Positions 43,895 through 52,172 of a DNA stretch of 64,000 bases are shown piece after piece; position 1 is the first letter of the stretch, and every line of letters begins with the position of its first letter. The notes under the pieces were generated by a model, which saw only the letters and a program-made list of their open reading frames with translations, was not told the origin of the DNA and ran no database searches. Made by a program: the position numbers and the translations under genes. Origin of the DNA: Flavobacterium luteum (GTDB lineage Bacteria > Bacteroidota > Bacteroidia > Flavobacteriales > Flavobacteriaceae). The stretch spans positions 112,023 to 176,022 of the forward strand of contig NZ_WAEM01000007.1 in the NCBI RefSeq assembly GCF_008806775.1, written 5' to 3'.

Positions 43895-46714
43895 TTAAAT
43901 AGATAGAATATACTCAACAAGCCCTTTTTCGTGAGATAAATCCATTTTTTTTCGCAAACGGTATCTTTTTATCTCAACACTTCGTACAGAAATACCCAAT
44001 AAAGGGGCAATTTCCTTTGAAGAAAGATTCACTCTTAAATATGCACATAGTCTCAAATCATTTGGGGTCAAGTTAGAATGTGCATCTTTTACCTTCTTTA
44101 AAAAGTCTTTATCAGCATTATCAAAAGCTTCCTTAAATACTTTCCAAGAATCTTCCTCAGAAATATTTTTTGTAATACTTGTAATTACAGACTTAATACT
44201 TCTACTAGAATTATCAGAAGAGGAATTTTTTAAATCCTCTTTTATTAATGATAATAATTCATTTTTATTAATTAAACTCATATTAGTCATTGCCAATTCT
44301 TTATTCTTAGTATCAACATCATTGGCCAATTGTTTATTACGCAGTTTCATTAATTGTTGATCATTTTCTAGTTCTTTTATTTCTAATAAAAGATTATTCT
44401 CTTCAATTAACTTTTCTTCTTGCTTCTGGTAATAAACTTTGTATGATTTATTAATATAATGCGCTAGAATTAATAAAAGTATTAAATAAATAATGATGGC
44501 CAAATTAGTTAAATACCATGGTTTAAGAACTGTGAAAGTATAAGTAGCAATATTTTCAGGTACAGAATTTGCAATCTTTGCCCTTACTTTAAAAGTATAG
44601 GTTCCGTGTGGAAGGTTTTTAAAATTGACACTTGATTTAGCATTCCACTCGCTCCAATCATTCTGAAATCCCTCCAATAGATATTGGTATTCCGAATTAA
44701 TATATTTATTATACTGAGGCACTGTATAACTTATGGTAATATTATTTTCATCATGACTGAAGTTCCCTTCCTCAAGAATAGAACAATTAGTAAATTGTTC
44801 GTTTAATTTATTAATTGAAATATTTGAAATGGAAACACTATAATTTTTAAAACTTAAATCGTTAATATTTAAGGTGTAATATCCATCCGATGTACCTACT
44901 AAATAAATTGAATTAGAAAGACGAGTGATGTTTTCATAACCCAACATCGAATTTGTTAACTTAGAAGGAATTGGAATTGAATTTTTTTTCAAATCAGTTC
45001 CTAACTTATTTAGAGAAAAATAATAAATATAATCTTTGGAGAACAACCAAATTTTAGAAGTATTATCAATTATTAATTTACCTGAAGTATATTCATCATT
45101 CTCAAAAACAGAACTTAATGTATTGTCTTTCTGAAATTGTTTTGTTTTATAATTCAACTTAAAAATTCCATCTTTATAGGCATAATAAATAATATTATTA
45201 AATTTAACTAAACTAGAATTTTTACCTTTTTTAGGGCTAGAATATGAGATAGTTTTCTTTACTTTTAGTAAATTATTATCTAATTGTAAGCGAAAAACCC
45301 CTTTATACTCATGACTTACATATACTTCATTATTTTTTAGAATTTCAAAATATTTTGTTGAATAATCAAAACCTAAGATTTTATTTCGATAAACCCATTG
45401 ATTATTTCTTTTCTCTAAAACAATTAAACCATTATAACAACCCATTAATAACAGATTATTTTTATTGGGAACTATTTCAGATTTCCAAGTACCTATTTGT
45501 GAGAAAATCTTGGTTGCAAATCCATTTTCAATTATAAAAGCTCCAGAATCATGATTGCAAAAAACATTTCCAGCATATTCAGATAAAGACCATACTTGAC
45601 CTTTAGTTCCAGAAATAAACTTAAAATTTTCATTTGTATTATAAGTTTTATAAAACAAACCTTGATTAGTGCCTATATATAATTTATTTTGGTGCAAAAG
45701 CGAAGCATAAACAGTTCCTAATATTCCTGTATTATCAACAAAACTTTTAACTGGTGATTTTAAATTGACACAATTTATTCCGTTATCTAAACCAATCCAA
45801 AGATTTCTATCAGTGTCTTCAAACAATGACAAAACGGTATTATTACTCAATCCATTACTTTGAGTAATATGGTATTTTAATTTACCGTAACTGTTTAAGA
45901 TAATTATTCCATTAGAAACTGTTCCAAGCACAAAACTACCATCTGATAAAATTTGGCTACTATAAATGTTACTGGTCGAAAATTCTGAATCTGCATCAGT
46001 ACTAAATTTAAATAAATTACCGTTAATGAGTTTAAAAAAACCATTCCATTCCGTTTGGATTATAAGACCTTCATCAATAGAAAAAACATTTATAATTTTG
46101 TTATTCAGCACAATTGGGTTATTAGAAACTAATTTGGCTTTGCCATTTTCTATTTCAAAGAGCCCATCATTATGAGTTTGAAAATATATAGAATTAATTG
46201 TGCTATAAGACTTATAGACACTATTTTTAGGAGTAATTATATTAAACTTTTCTGTATTGGTATCATAAATATAAATTCTATTTAAAGACTGAAAGACTAC
46301 CCATTGATCATAATTCAATATATTCCAAAATTGCTCGTCATCAAGAATTTGACTTTTAATTTTTGAACTTAATGAAGTGTATTTTAGTAAACCATTTACT
46401 TGTTTGGTCCAAAAACCAAACTCCATATAACAACCTGTATATATTTTTTTATTTATAACTTTTACAGATCGCAAAATAGTTTCGTTAGGAGACGGAAACA
46501 AAGTCCAATTAGAACCATTAAACTCAAGCAAGCCATCATTATTAGCAAAATACACAAAATTATTTTTATCTTGAGAAATCATCCAATTTTGATTACCTGC
46601 ACCATAAGTAATTGGACTGTATTTTAAAATTGGAGGCAACTCTTGTGAAAAACACAAAATTGTAAATAATGAAAAAGTTAAAACTAAAAAGTGTGGTATA
46701 TTAATTTTCAACAT
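43895..46714 (-). CDS. Membrane-spanning triple-Tyr/propeller regulator with LuxR-type HTH
   Basis: A 939-residue one-component regulator. It has a signal peptide (MLKINIPHFLVLTFSLFTILCFS), then about 650 residues of beta-propeller sensor (repeats such as NLWIGLDNGINCV and IYTGCYMEFGFW) and a Y_Y_Y-type Ig domain (YQYLLEGFQNDWSEW, LPHGTYTFKVRA). One TM helix follows (LAIIIYLILLLILAHYI), then a cytoplasmic coiled coil and a C-terminal LuxR/GerE helix-turn-helix (LTPNDLRLCAYLRVNLSSKEIAPLLGISVRSVEIKRYRLRKKM). There is no histidine kinase or receiver domain, so ligand binding in the periplasm must act directly on DNA binding. It lies inside the glucan locus and very likely controls it. Confidence 0.88.
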   Translation of the reverse strand: MLKINIPHFLVLTFSLFTILCFSQELPPILKYSPITYGAGNQNWMISQDKNNFVYFANNDGLLEFNGSNWTLFPSPNETILRSVKVINKKIYTGCYMEFGFWTKQVNGLLKYTSLSSKIKSQILDDEQFWNILNYDQWVVFQSLNRIYIYDTNTEKFNIITPKNSVYKSYSTINSIYFQTHNDGLFEIENGKAKLVSNNPIVLNNKIINVFSIDEGLIIQTEWNGFFKLINGNLFKFSTDADSEFSTSNIYSSQILSDGSFVLGTVSNGIIILNSYGKLKYHITQSNGLSNNTVLSLFEDTDRNLWIGLDNGINCVNLKSPVKSFVDNTGILGTVYASLLHQNKLYIGTNQGLFYKTYNTNENFKFISGTKGQVWSLSEYAGNVFCNHDSGAFIIENGFATKIFSQIGTWKSEIVPNKNNLLLMGCYNGLIVLEKRNNQWVYRNKILGFDYSTKYFEILKNNEVYVSHEYKGVFRLQLDNNLLKVKKTISYSSPKKGKNSSLVKFNNIIYYAYKDGIFKLNYKTKQFQKDNTLSSVFENDEYTSGKLIIDNTSKIWLFSKDYIYYFSLNKLGTDLKKNSIPIPSKLTNSMLGYENITRLSNSIYLVGTSDGYYTLNINDLSFKNYSVSISNISINKLNEQFTNCSILEEGNFSHDENNITISYTVPQYNKYINSEYQYLLEGFQNDWSEWNAKSSVNFKNLPHGTYTFKVRAKIANSVPENIATYTFTVLKPWYLTNLAIIIYLILLLILAHYINKSYKVYYQKQEEKLIEENNLLLEIKELENDQQLMKLRNKQLANDVDTKNKELAMTNMSLINKNELLSLIKEDLKNSSSDNSSRSIKSVITSITKNISEEDSWKVFKEAFDNADKDFLKKVKDAHSNLTPNDLRLCAYLRVNLSSKEIAPLLGISVRSVEIKRYRLRKKMDLSHEKGLVEYILSI

Positions 46715-46778
46715 TTTTATAAAAAATAAATTTAAAGCAATGATATAAAAGTACTACAAAAAAAAAGGCAAAAACTAA

Positions 46779-46808
46779 AAAAGCACGTTCTTTTACAAAC
46801 GTGCTTTT
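46779..46808 (-). terminator. Terminator of the T9SS glycan-binding-like gene
   Basis: AAAAGCACGTT (46779-46789) pairs perfectly with AACGTGCTTTT (46798-46808); on the minus strand it is followed by a U-rich tail. It separates 46827-48167 from the downstream regulator gene. Confidence 0.85.
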
Positions 46809-46826
46809 ATGATAAATCAAATAATA

Positions 46827-48167
46827 TTATTTTTTTACAACTCTTGAAGAGGCAACTTTACCGTCTATAGTAGTTTTTACTACATAAACTCCAGATTGCA
46901 AATTAGAAATATCTAAAGTAGCTGTTTGTAGTTTAGGACTTTTAACTAACATTTGTTGCCCTAAAACATTATAAAGAGATACATTCTCAATAATTCCTTT
47001 TGCTTCAATGGTTAATTTGTTAGAAGTTGGATTTGGAAACATTTTAACACCTAAAGCTGCAAAAGTTTTTGTTCCTAACTTAGAATTGTATAAATAAAAA
47101 TTATCAATGTAAATAGGACCCTTCATATTAGATATGATTACCGCTTGTTTAATATCGGATTTACCAAATCCATCTTTAAGAGGCACATCAATTGTAACCC
47201 ATTTTCCAGATTGAATAACTGGGGTAGTACCTGCACTTTCATAATGATAAACATAAGTAGGAGTCACTTCTCCTGAAGTTCCTGCAAAATCTACTAATTT
47301 TACATCAAAAACTTTCCCATCTAAATTATCCTCTTTTACCCAAAAATCAATATGCAAACGGTCCATTGAAGTTGCGTTTATAGGACTACTTTGAAAATCG
47401 ATACCAATAAAATTGGCTAATTTAAGTTTTTTTGTATCATCACCAGCAATTTGAACATCAGTTGCAGTTCCTGAACTCCAAGAGGTAGGCCATTCATTAA
47501 TAGCTATATTAGTATACTGATTACTGAAAATTGAAGCTACACCACTTGCATTTTGTAATGTTGGAGTTGGTGCTGCTTCAGTAGGAACTGGATCTACAAC
47601 AGGCACAACCACCGCTTTCTCAGCAGTAATATTATCTAAATATAATGTGAATGCAACAGGAGGATTTTTGAAACCTGTATTGTCGTCCTTCCAATTAGGG
47701 AAGAACACAAATTTAGGGTATTCTCCATCAGCAGTACCTGTAGCATCTCTACCTTCTGTAAAAGTAAAAGTAAGCGTTTGCCAAGCATTAGGTGTAGTAT
47801 AAACTTGGGATGCTCCAGAGTTTGGACCTGTTCCATTCTCAACTTTACACATCAAAGAGAAGGCAACTGAAGAGAATACATCAACTTTAACCGTTTTATC
47901 AGTGGTTAATTTAATTTTACTTTTTAAAAGATTCACAACTTCACCTTCATAAACTTCTACCCCTGCACCAGGACCACTTACATTAAGTTTTAAAACATTC
48001 AAATAAGTACCCCCAGCCGCTGGGTCTGGAGTTATAGAACTCGTTACTCCTGCAAACCCACCTTGTAGTGTGTAATTGGTTGGGTCTTCAAAATTCTCAA
48101 TGACCACCTGTTGAGCAAATCCTAATGAAGTTATCATTAGCGCAATTAAAATTGTAATTTTTTTCAT
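46827..48167 (-). CDS. Secreted T9SS type-A protein with two carbohydrate-binding-like modules
   Basis: From ATG 48167 the protein has 446 residues (MKKITILIALMITSLGFAQ signal peptide). An upstream in-frame start at 48239 would put 24 residues before the signal peptide and is rejected. Domain 1 (about 20-180) is a beta-sandwich (VVIENFEDPTNYTLQGGF to FTLYLDNITAEK); a Pro/Thr/Val linker follows; domain 2 (about 205-365) is ASIFSNQYTNIAINEWPTSW to GPIYIDNFYLYNS, homologous to the C-terminal module of the lipoprotein 38912-40345. The tail (MFPNPTSNKLTIEA to VVKK) is a T9SS type-A sorting domain. It has no catalytic signature, so a secreted glucan-binding protein is the best guess. It has its own promoter and terminator. 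Confidence 0.78.
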   Translation of the reverse strand: MKKITILIALMITSLGFAQQVVIENFEDPTNYTLQGGFAGVTSSITPDPAAGGTYLNVLKLNVSGPGAGVEVYEGEVVNLLKSKIKLTTDKTVKVDVFSSVAFSLMCKVENGTGPNSGASQVYTTPNAWQTLTFTFTEGRDATGTADGEYPKFVFFPNWKDDNTGFKNPPVAFTLYLDNITAEKAVVVPVVDPVPTEAAPTPTLQNASGVASIFSNQYTNIAINEWPTSWSSGTATDVQIAGDDTKKLKLANFIGIDFQSSPINATSMDRLHIDFWVKEDNLDGKVFDVKLVDFAGTSGEVTPTYVYHYESAGTTPVIQSGKWVTIDVPLKDGFGKSDIKQAVIISNMKGPIYIDNFYLYNSKLGTKTFAALGVKMFPNPTSNKLTIEAKGIIENVSLYNVLGQQMLVKSPKLQTATLDISNLQSGVYVVKTTIDGKVASSRVVKK

Positions 48168-48191
48168 AATATTTTTATTTAATGTGAATAT

Positions 48192-48199
48192 CAAAGTTA
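48192..48199 (-). promoter_or_regulatory. -7 promoter element for the T9SS binding-protein gene
   Basis: TAACTTTG on the minus strand matches TAnnTTTG, 24 bases before the ATG at 48167. No good -33 TTG is present, which fits a promoter needing an activator; the TGTATAG copies lie about 33-50 bases further upstream. Confidence 0.55.
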
Positions 48200-48231
48200 A
48201 GATTGAATTACAATAATTGTGAAAAAACCTA

Positions 48232-48249
48232 CTATACAAAAACTATACA
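48232..48249 (-). promoter_or_regulatory. Candidate activator site: two TGTATAG copies in direct repeat
   Basis: CTATACA occurs at 48232-48238 and again at 48243-48249, i.e. TGTATAG on the minus strand with an 11-base period (one helical turn). The pair sits about 45-60 bases upstream of the expected transcription start, a typical activator position. Confidence 0.5.
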
Positions 48250-48354
48250 ACGCAAATTAAAGTTTTCAAGCTTCAAAAACCTCTTGTTTTATTGACCCAA
48301 AAGCGCTTTACTCAATCGTAATAGTAGGTAAAAAAATATTTAAAAAATAAAAAT

Positions 48355-48371
48355 GTTGTGGTAATGTATAG
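48355..48371. promoter_or_regulatory. Candidate operator, second copy of the 17-bp motif
   Basis: GTTGTGGTAATGTATAG differs from 43853-43869 at one base of 17. It lies in the 434-base gap 48168-48601 between the divergent T9SS binding-protein gene and uvrA, in which I found no further gene. Confidence 0.5.
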
Positions 48372-48550
48372 GTAAAATATTAAAAATAGATAGTTAATGC
48401 CTTCCAAAAAAACCTTTTATTCAATAATGTAATTACTATTTAAATCTGATATTAATAAAAATAATGCTAATTAATTGTATCAACTGTAAAAACGAAAAAT
48501 GGAATACAGATGGCAAAATATTTAAGAATTAATAGATAAAAAATATATTA

Positions 48551-48581
48551 TTGATTCTCATTTGATAATTAATTATCTTTG
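48551..48581 (+). promoter_or_regulatory. Promoter of uvrA
   Basis: TTG (48551-48553), 20 bases, TATCTTTG (48574-48581): full match to TTG-N17-20-TAnnTTTG, 20 bases before the uvrA ATG. Confidence 0.7.
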
Positions 48582-48601
48582 TATATACTCAGTTTATAAA
48601 A

Positions 48602-51397
48602 ATGATTACAAAAGACATTTCCACTTTAGAACCTAAAAAAAATATTATCATTAAAGGTGCTCAAGTGCACAACTTAAAAAACCTTGATGTTGCCATTCCT
48701 AGAAACAAATTAGTGGTAATTACTGGGCTTTCGGGCTCTGGAAAATCGAGCTTAGCGTTTGATACTTTATATGCTGAAGGACAACGTCGTTATGTAGAAA
48801 GTCTTTCCTCTTATGCTAGGCAATTTCTAGGAAGATTAGACAAACCTAAAGTTGAATATATTAAAGGCATAGCTCCTGCAATTGCCATAGAACAAAAAGT
48901 AAATACTACAAACGCTCGTTCTACTGTAGGAACATCAACAGAAATTTACGACTATTTAAAATTACTTTTTGCTAGAATTGGCAAGACTTATTCTCCAATA
49001 TCTGGTCTCGAAGTAAAAAAAAACACGGTTACTGATGTTGTAAATGTTGTAAAGTCATTAGAAATTGATAGTAAATGGCTGCTCCTATCTCCAATCCATT
49101 TAGAAGAAGGCAGAAAACTAGAAGACAAACTAAAAGTTTTGTTACAACAAGGATTTGCTAGAATTTTAGTGAATGGTGAAATGGTTCGTTTAGACCAAAT
49201 TGATCAGCATACTTTAGATAATAAAGATGTCTTGCTTATTATTGATAGAATCGTAATAAAAGACGAAGAAGAATTCTACAACCGTTTATCAGATGCAGTT
49301 CAAACTGCTTATTTTGAAGGAAAAGGCATCTGTTATCTTCAACAATTGGATACAGAAAAAAAATTTACTTTCAATACTAATTTCGAATTGGATGGAATCA
49401 CTTTTTTAGAACCCAATGTACATCTTTTTAGTTTTAATAATCCCTATGGTGCATGTCCTGTTTGTGAAGGATATGGAAACATAATAGGAATCGATGAAGA
49501 ATTAGTCATCCCTAACACTGCATTATCTATATATGAAAATGCTATTTATGCTTGGCGAGGTGATAGTGTAGGATGGTACAGAGATGAATTGATTAACAAT
49601 GCTTATAAGTTTGATTTCCCTATTCATAAACCCTATTTTCAATTTACAGAAGAGCAAAAAGACATTCTTTGGAAAGGAAATAGCTATTTTACAGGATTGA
49701 ATGATTTTTTTAAAGAATTAGAAGAAAAAAACTATAAAATCCAAAATAGAGTCATGCTTTCTAGATACAGAGGAAAAACGAAATGCAATTCCTGCAAAGG
49801 AAAACGCCTTCGTATTGAAGCCTCTTATGTAAAAATTGGAGGGAAAACAGTTTCTGATTTGGTTGATCTACCAATAAAAAAACTAGTCTCCTTTTTTAAG
49901 GAACTGCAATTAAACGAATTTGATCAAAAAGTGGCCAAGCGTCTTTTAATTGAAGTCAATAATAGATTGAATTTCTTAGTCGAAGTTGGTTTAGATTACC
50001 TCACATTAAACAGAAATTCTTCTACACTTTCAGGCGGAGAATCGCAGCGCATTAATTTAGCTACTTCTTTAGGCAGTAGTTTGGTAGGATCGATGTATAT
50101 TTTAGATGAACCTAGTATTGGTTTGCACCCAAAAGATACCGAACGTCTCATAAAAGTATTAGTTTCTTTAAGAGATTTAGGTAATACGGTAATAGTAGTA
50201 GAACATGATGAAGACATCATGAAAGCGGCCGATATGATTATAGATATTGGTCCAGAGGCTGGAACTCTGGGAGGGAATTTAGTAGCTCAAGGGACTTTTG
50301 CCGAAATCTTAAAATCCAATTCATTGACTGCCCAGTATTTAAACGGTGATTTAAAAATTGATGTGCCAAGAATTAGAAGAAAATGGGGGGCTTATATCGA
50401 AATCCTAGGGGCTAGAGAGAATAATTTGCAAAATGTAGATGTTAAATTCCCTTTAGAAGTCTTAACCGTTATTACTGGTGTTTCGGGAAGCGGAAAAAGT
50501 ACTTTAGTAAAGAAAATTCTATTTCCTGCTATGCAAAAAAAATTAGATGGAGTTGCTGAAAAAGCAGGTCAATTTACCGAAATGAGAGGGCATTACCATA
50601 AAATTCAGCACATTGAATACGTAGACCAAAATCCTATTGGAAGAAGCTCTCGTTCTAATCCCGTAACCTATATTAAAGCATATGACGATATTAGAGAGTT
50701 GTTTTCAAAAGAAAAATTATCGAAAATTAGAGGCTATCAACCCAAACATTTTTCTTTTAATGTAGATGGAGGTCGCTGTGAAACCTGCAACGGAGAAGGT
50801 TCCATAAATGTAGAAATGGTTTTTATGGCCGATGTTTCATTGCCTTGCGATACCTGTAACGGCAAACGCTTCAAAAAAGAAGTGCTCGAAATTTATTTTG
50901 AAGGCAAAAATATTGATGATATTTTAACAATGACTATTGATGATGCCGTAGCTTTCTTTACAAATACGAAACAAATTAAAATTTCACAAAAGCTACAACC
51001 ACTACAAGACGTTGGTTTGGGTTATGTACAGTTAGGGCAATCGTCTTCTACATTATCTGGTGGTGAAGCTCAACGAATAAAATTGGCTTCATTTCTTTTA
51101 AAAGGGAGTATAAAAGAGAAAGCCTTATTTGTTTTTGACGAACCAACAACAGGATTGCATTTTCACGATATAAAAAAATTACTCACTTCATTTGATGCAT
51201 TAATTGACAAAGGCCACTCTATTGTTGTAATTGAACACAATTTAGATTTGATCAAATGTGCCGATTGGATTATTGATATGGGTCCCGAAGGTGGAGAAAA
51301 TGGTGGGAATATTTTAGCTGTAGGAACTCCTGAAGATATTGTTGCAAATAAAAATTCAATTACTGGAAAGTATTTAAAAGAAAAACTAAAATTCTAA
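48602..51397 (+). CDS. uvrA: Excinuclease ABC subunit A
   Basis: UvrA is the damage-recognition ATPase of nucleotide excision repair, loading UvrB. The 931-residue length is typical. Two ABC ATPase modules are seen: Walker A GLSGSGKSS (42-50) with signature NSSTLSGGESQR, and GVSGSGKST with signature SSSTLSGGEAQR; both Walker B motifs (YILDEPSIGLHP and FVFDEPTTGLHF) are intact. Zinc-binding pairs CPVCEGYG/CNSCKGKR and CETCNGEG/CDTCNGKRF are complete. MITKDISTLEP precedes the conserved NIIIKGAQVHNLKNLD, so the ATG at 48602 is sound. Bacteroidota often carry two UvrA paralogues; I cannot tell which class this is. Confidence 0.96.
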   Translation: MITKDISTLEPKKNIIIKGAQVHNLKNLDVAIPRNKLVVITGLSGSGKSSLAFDTLYAEGQRRYVESLSSYARQFLGRLDKPKVEYIKGIAPAIAIEQKVNTTNARSTVGTSTEIYDYLKLLFARIGKTYSPISGLEVKKNTVTDVVNVVKSLEIDSKWLLLSPIHLEEGRKLEDKLKVLLQQGFARILVNGEMVRLDQIDQHTLDNKDVLLIIDRIVIKDEEEFYNRLSDAVQTAYFEGKGICYLQQLDTEKKFTFNTNFELDGITFLEPNVHLFSFNNPYGACPVCEGYGNIIGIDEELVIPNTALSIYENAIYAWRGDSVGWYRDELINNAYKFDFPIHKPYFQFTEEQKDILWKGNSYFTGLNDFFKELEEKNYKIQNRVMLSRYRGKTKCNSCKGKRLRIEASYVKIGGKTVSDLVDLPIKKLVSFFKELQLNEFDQKVAKRLLIEVNNRLNFLVEVGLDYLTLNRNSSTLSGGESQRINLATSLGSSLVGSMYILDEPSIGLHPKDTERLIKVLVSLRDLGNTVIVVEHDEDIMKAADMIIDIGPEAGTLGGNLVAQGTFAEILKSNSLTAQYLNGDLKIDVPRIRRKWGAYIEILGARENNLQNVDVKFPLEVLTVITGVSGSGKSTLVKKILFPAMQKKLDGVAEKAGQFTEMRGHYHKIQHIEYVDQNPIGRSSRSNPVTYIKAYDDIRELFSKEKLSKIRGYQPKHFSFNVDGGRCETCNGEGSINVEMVFMADVSLPCDTCNGKRFKKEVLEIYFEGKNIDDILTMTIDDAVAFFTNTKQIKISQKLQPLQDVGLGYVQLGQSSSTLSGGEAQRIKLASFLLKGSIKEKALFVFDEPTTGLHFHDIKKLLTSFDALIDKGHSIVVIEHNLDLIKCADWIIDMGPEGGENGGNILAVGTPEDIVANKNSITGKYLKEKLKF

Positions 51398-51401
51398 AAC
51401 G

Positions 51402-51866
51402 TTAATTTTCGTCAACTTCTATTTGATCGTATACAATATTAAACACAAATACTTTTAAATAACGGGTGTCATTGCTTTCATAAGAATAAGTAATGATGTT
51501 TTTACGAGGATCTAAAACAACTTTTCCTCTTGCATCTTTAGAACGAATTACCCAAGTAGAAATGTCGTTTTCATCAACACTAACTGAAATGATAGAGCCA
51601 TGAAAAACGCGCACTATAGAGTCATCATTTAAACTAATTGAAATATAACCGTTTCCTTTTGAATTTAACTCACGAATTACAATAACAGAGTTTTCAAATT
51701 CAGAATCTTTTGGGTCATAGACTTGCTTTTCTTCATTCCAAGCATAAAAAACCCTACTACTGGAGTTGTATTTTGACTGTGTATTTATCTTTACTGGAAC
51801 TTGTTGTTGTGCAAAAGTGTTTACAAAAAAGAAAAGCAATACTATTTGACCAATTAAATTCTTCAT
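51402..51866 (-). CDS. Exported hypothetical protein, 154 residues
   Basis: No characterised family is recognised. There is a clear signal peptide (MKNLIGQIVLLFFFVNTFAQ). The mature 134 residues are beta-rich: RVFYAWNEEKQVYDP, a FENSVIVIREL strand, and YISISLNDDSIVRVFHG, ending in a YLKVFVFNIVYDQIEV strand. This looks like a small periplasmic beta-barrel or sandwich. Its gene converges on uvrA with only four bases between stops, and it has its own consensus promoter at 51886-51914. A similar-sized protein type occurs as a lone gene in Flavobacterium genomes, but that is recollection rather than a search result. Confidence 0.75.
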   Translation of the reverse strand: MKNLIGQIVLLFFFVNTFAQQQVPVKINTQSKYNSSSRVFYAWNEEKQVYDPKDSEFENSVIVIRELNSKGNGYISISLNDDSIVRVFHGSIISVSVDENDISTWVIRSKDARGKVVLDPRKNIITYSYESNDTRYLKVFVFNIVYDQIEVDEN

Positions 51867-51885
51867 AATTTCTCAAGTTATTTTT

Positions 51886-51914
51886 CAAAAATACAAAATT
51901 GACTTTAAAAACAA
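51886..51914 (-). promoter_or_regulatory. Promoter of the 154-residue exported protein gene
   Basis: On the minus strand TTG (51912-51914), 18 bases, TATTTTTG (51886-51893), 19 bases before the ATG at 51866. Full consensus match. Confidence 0.65.
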
Positions 51915-52009
51915 ATAGCCAAAATTAAAAATTATCAAAGAATTGATTTTCAAATAATTAAAATTATTTTTAATTAAATTATTAAAATAATGCATATAAT
52001 TCAAGATTT

Positions 52010-52024
52010 TGGCACACTACTTGA
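52010..52024 (+). promoter_or_regulatory. Sigma-54-type promoter upstream of the 207-residue exported protein
   Basis: TGGCAC (52010-52015), 5 bases, TTGA (52021-52024) matches the -24/-12 consensus TGGCAC-N5-TTGC in all but the last base. A preceding T (TTGGCAC) also fits. The start point would be near 52036, leaving a leader of about 137 bases before the ATG at 52173. Confidence 0.6.
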
Positions 52025-52040
52025 AAATAGTATTGTAACA

Positions 52041-52062
52041 AGCCGAAACGAATTCGGCTTTT
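52041..52062 (+). terminator. Hairpin at the 5' end of the sigma-54-type transcript
   Basis: AGCCGAA (52041-52047) pairs with TTCGGCT (52053-52059) over a 5-base loop, followed by TTT. It has terminator form but lies just after the predicted sigma-54 start and before a same-strand gene, so it could be an attenuator or a 5' stabilising stem. The rest of the 306-base gap 51867-52172 shows no gene. Confidence 0.55.
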
Positions 52063-52172
52063 AATCTCAAACACTATTGATTATGAAATGAGCATGACCT
52101 AAAATTGGCCGCAAACACCAATGAAGATATGCGAATTACATATGACCATAGAAAAACAATAAATATCTACAG

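Noticed and set aside
43895..46714. LuxR-type quorum-sensing regulator
   Set aside because: Only the HTH is LuxR/GerE-like; there is no autoinducer-binding domain, and the propeller/Y_Y_Y sensor points to carbohydrate sensing.
48168..48239. Extended N-terminus of the T9SS binding protein (start at 48239)
   Set aside because: It would place 24 residues before a perfect signal peptide and would run across the -7 promoter element and the TGTATAG copies.
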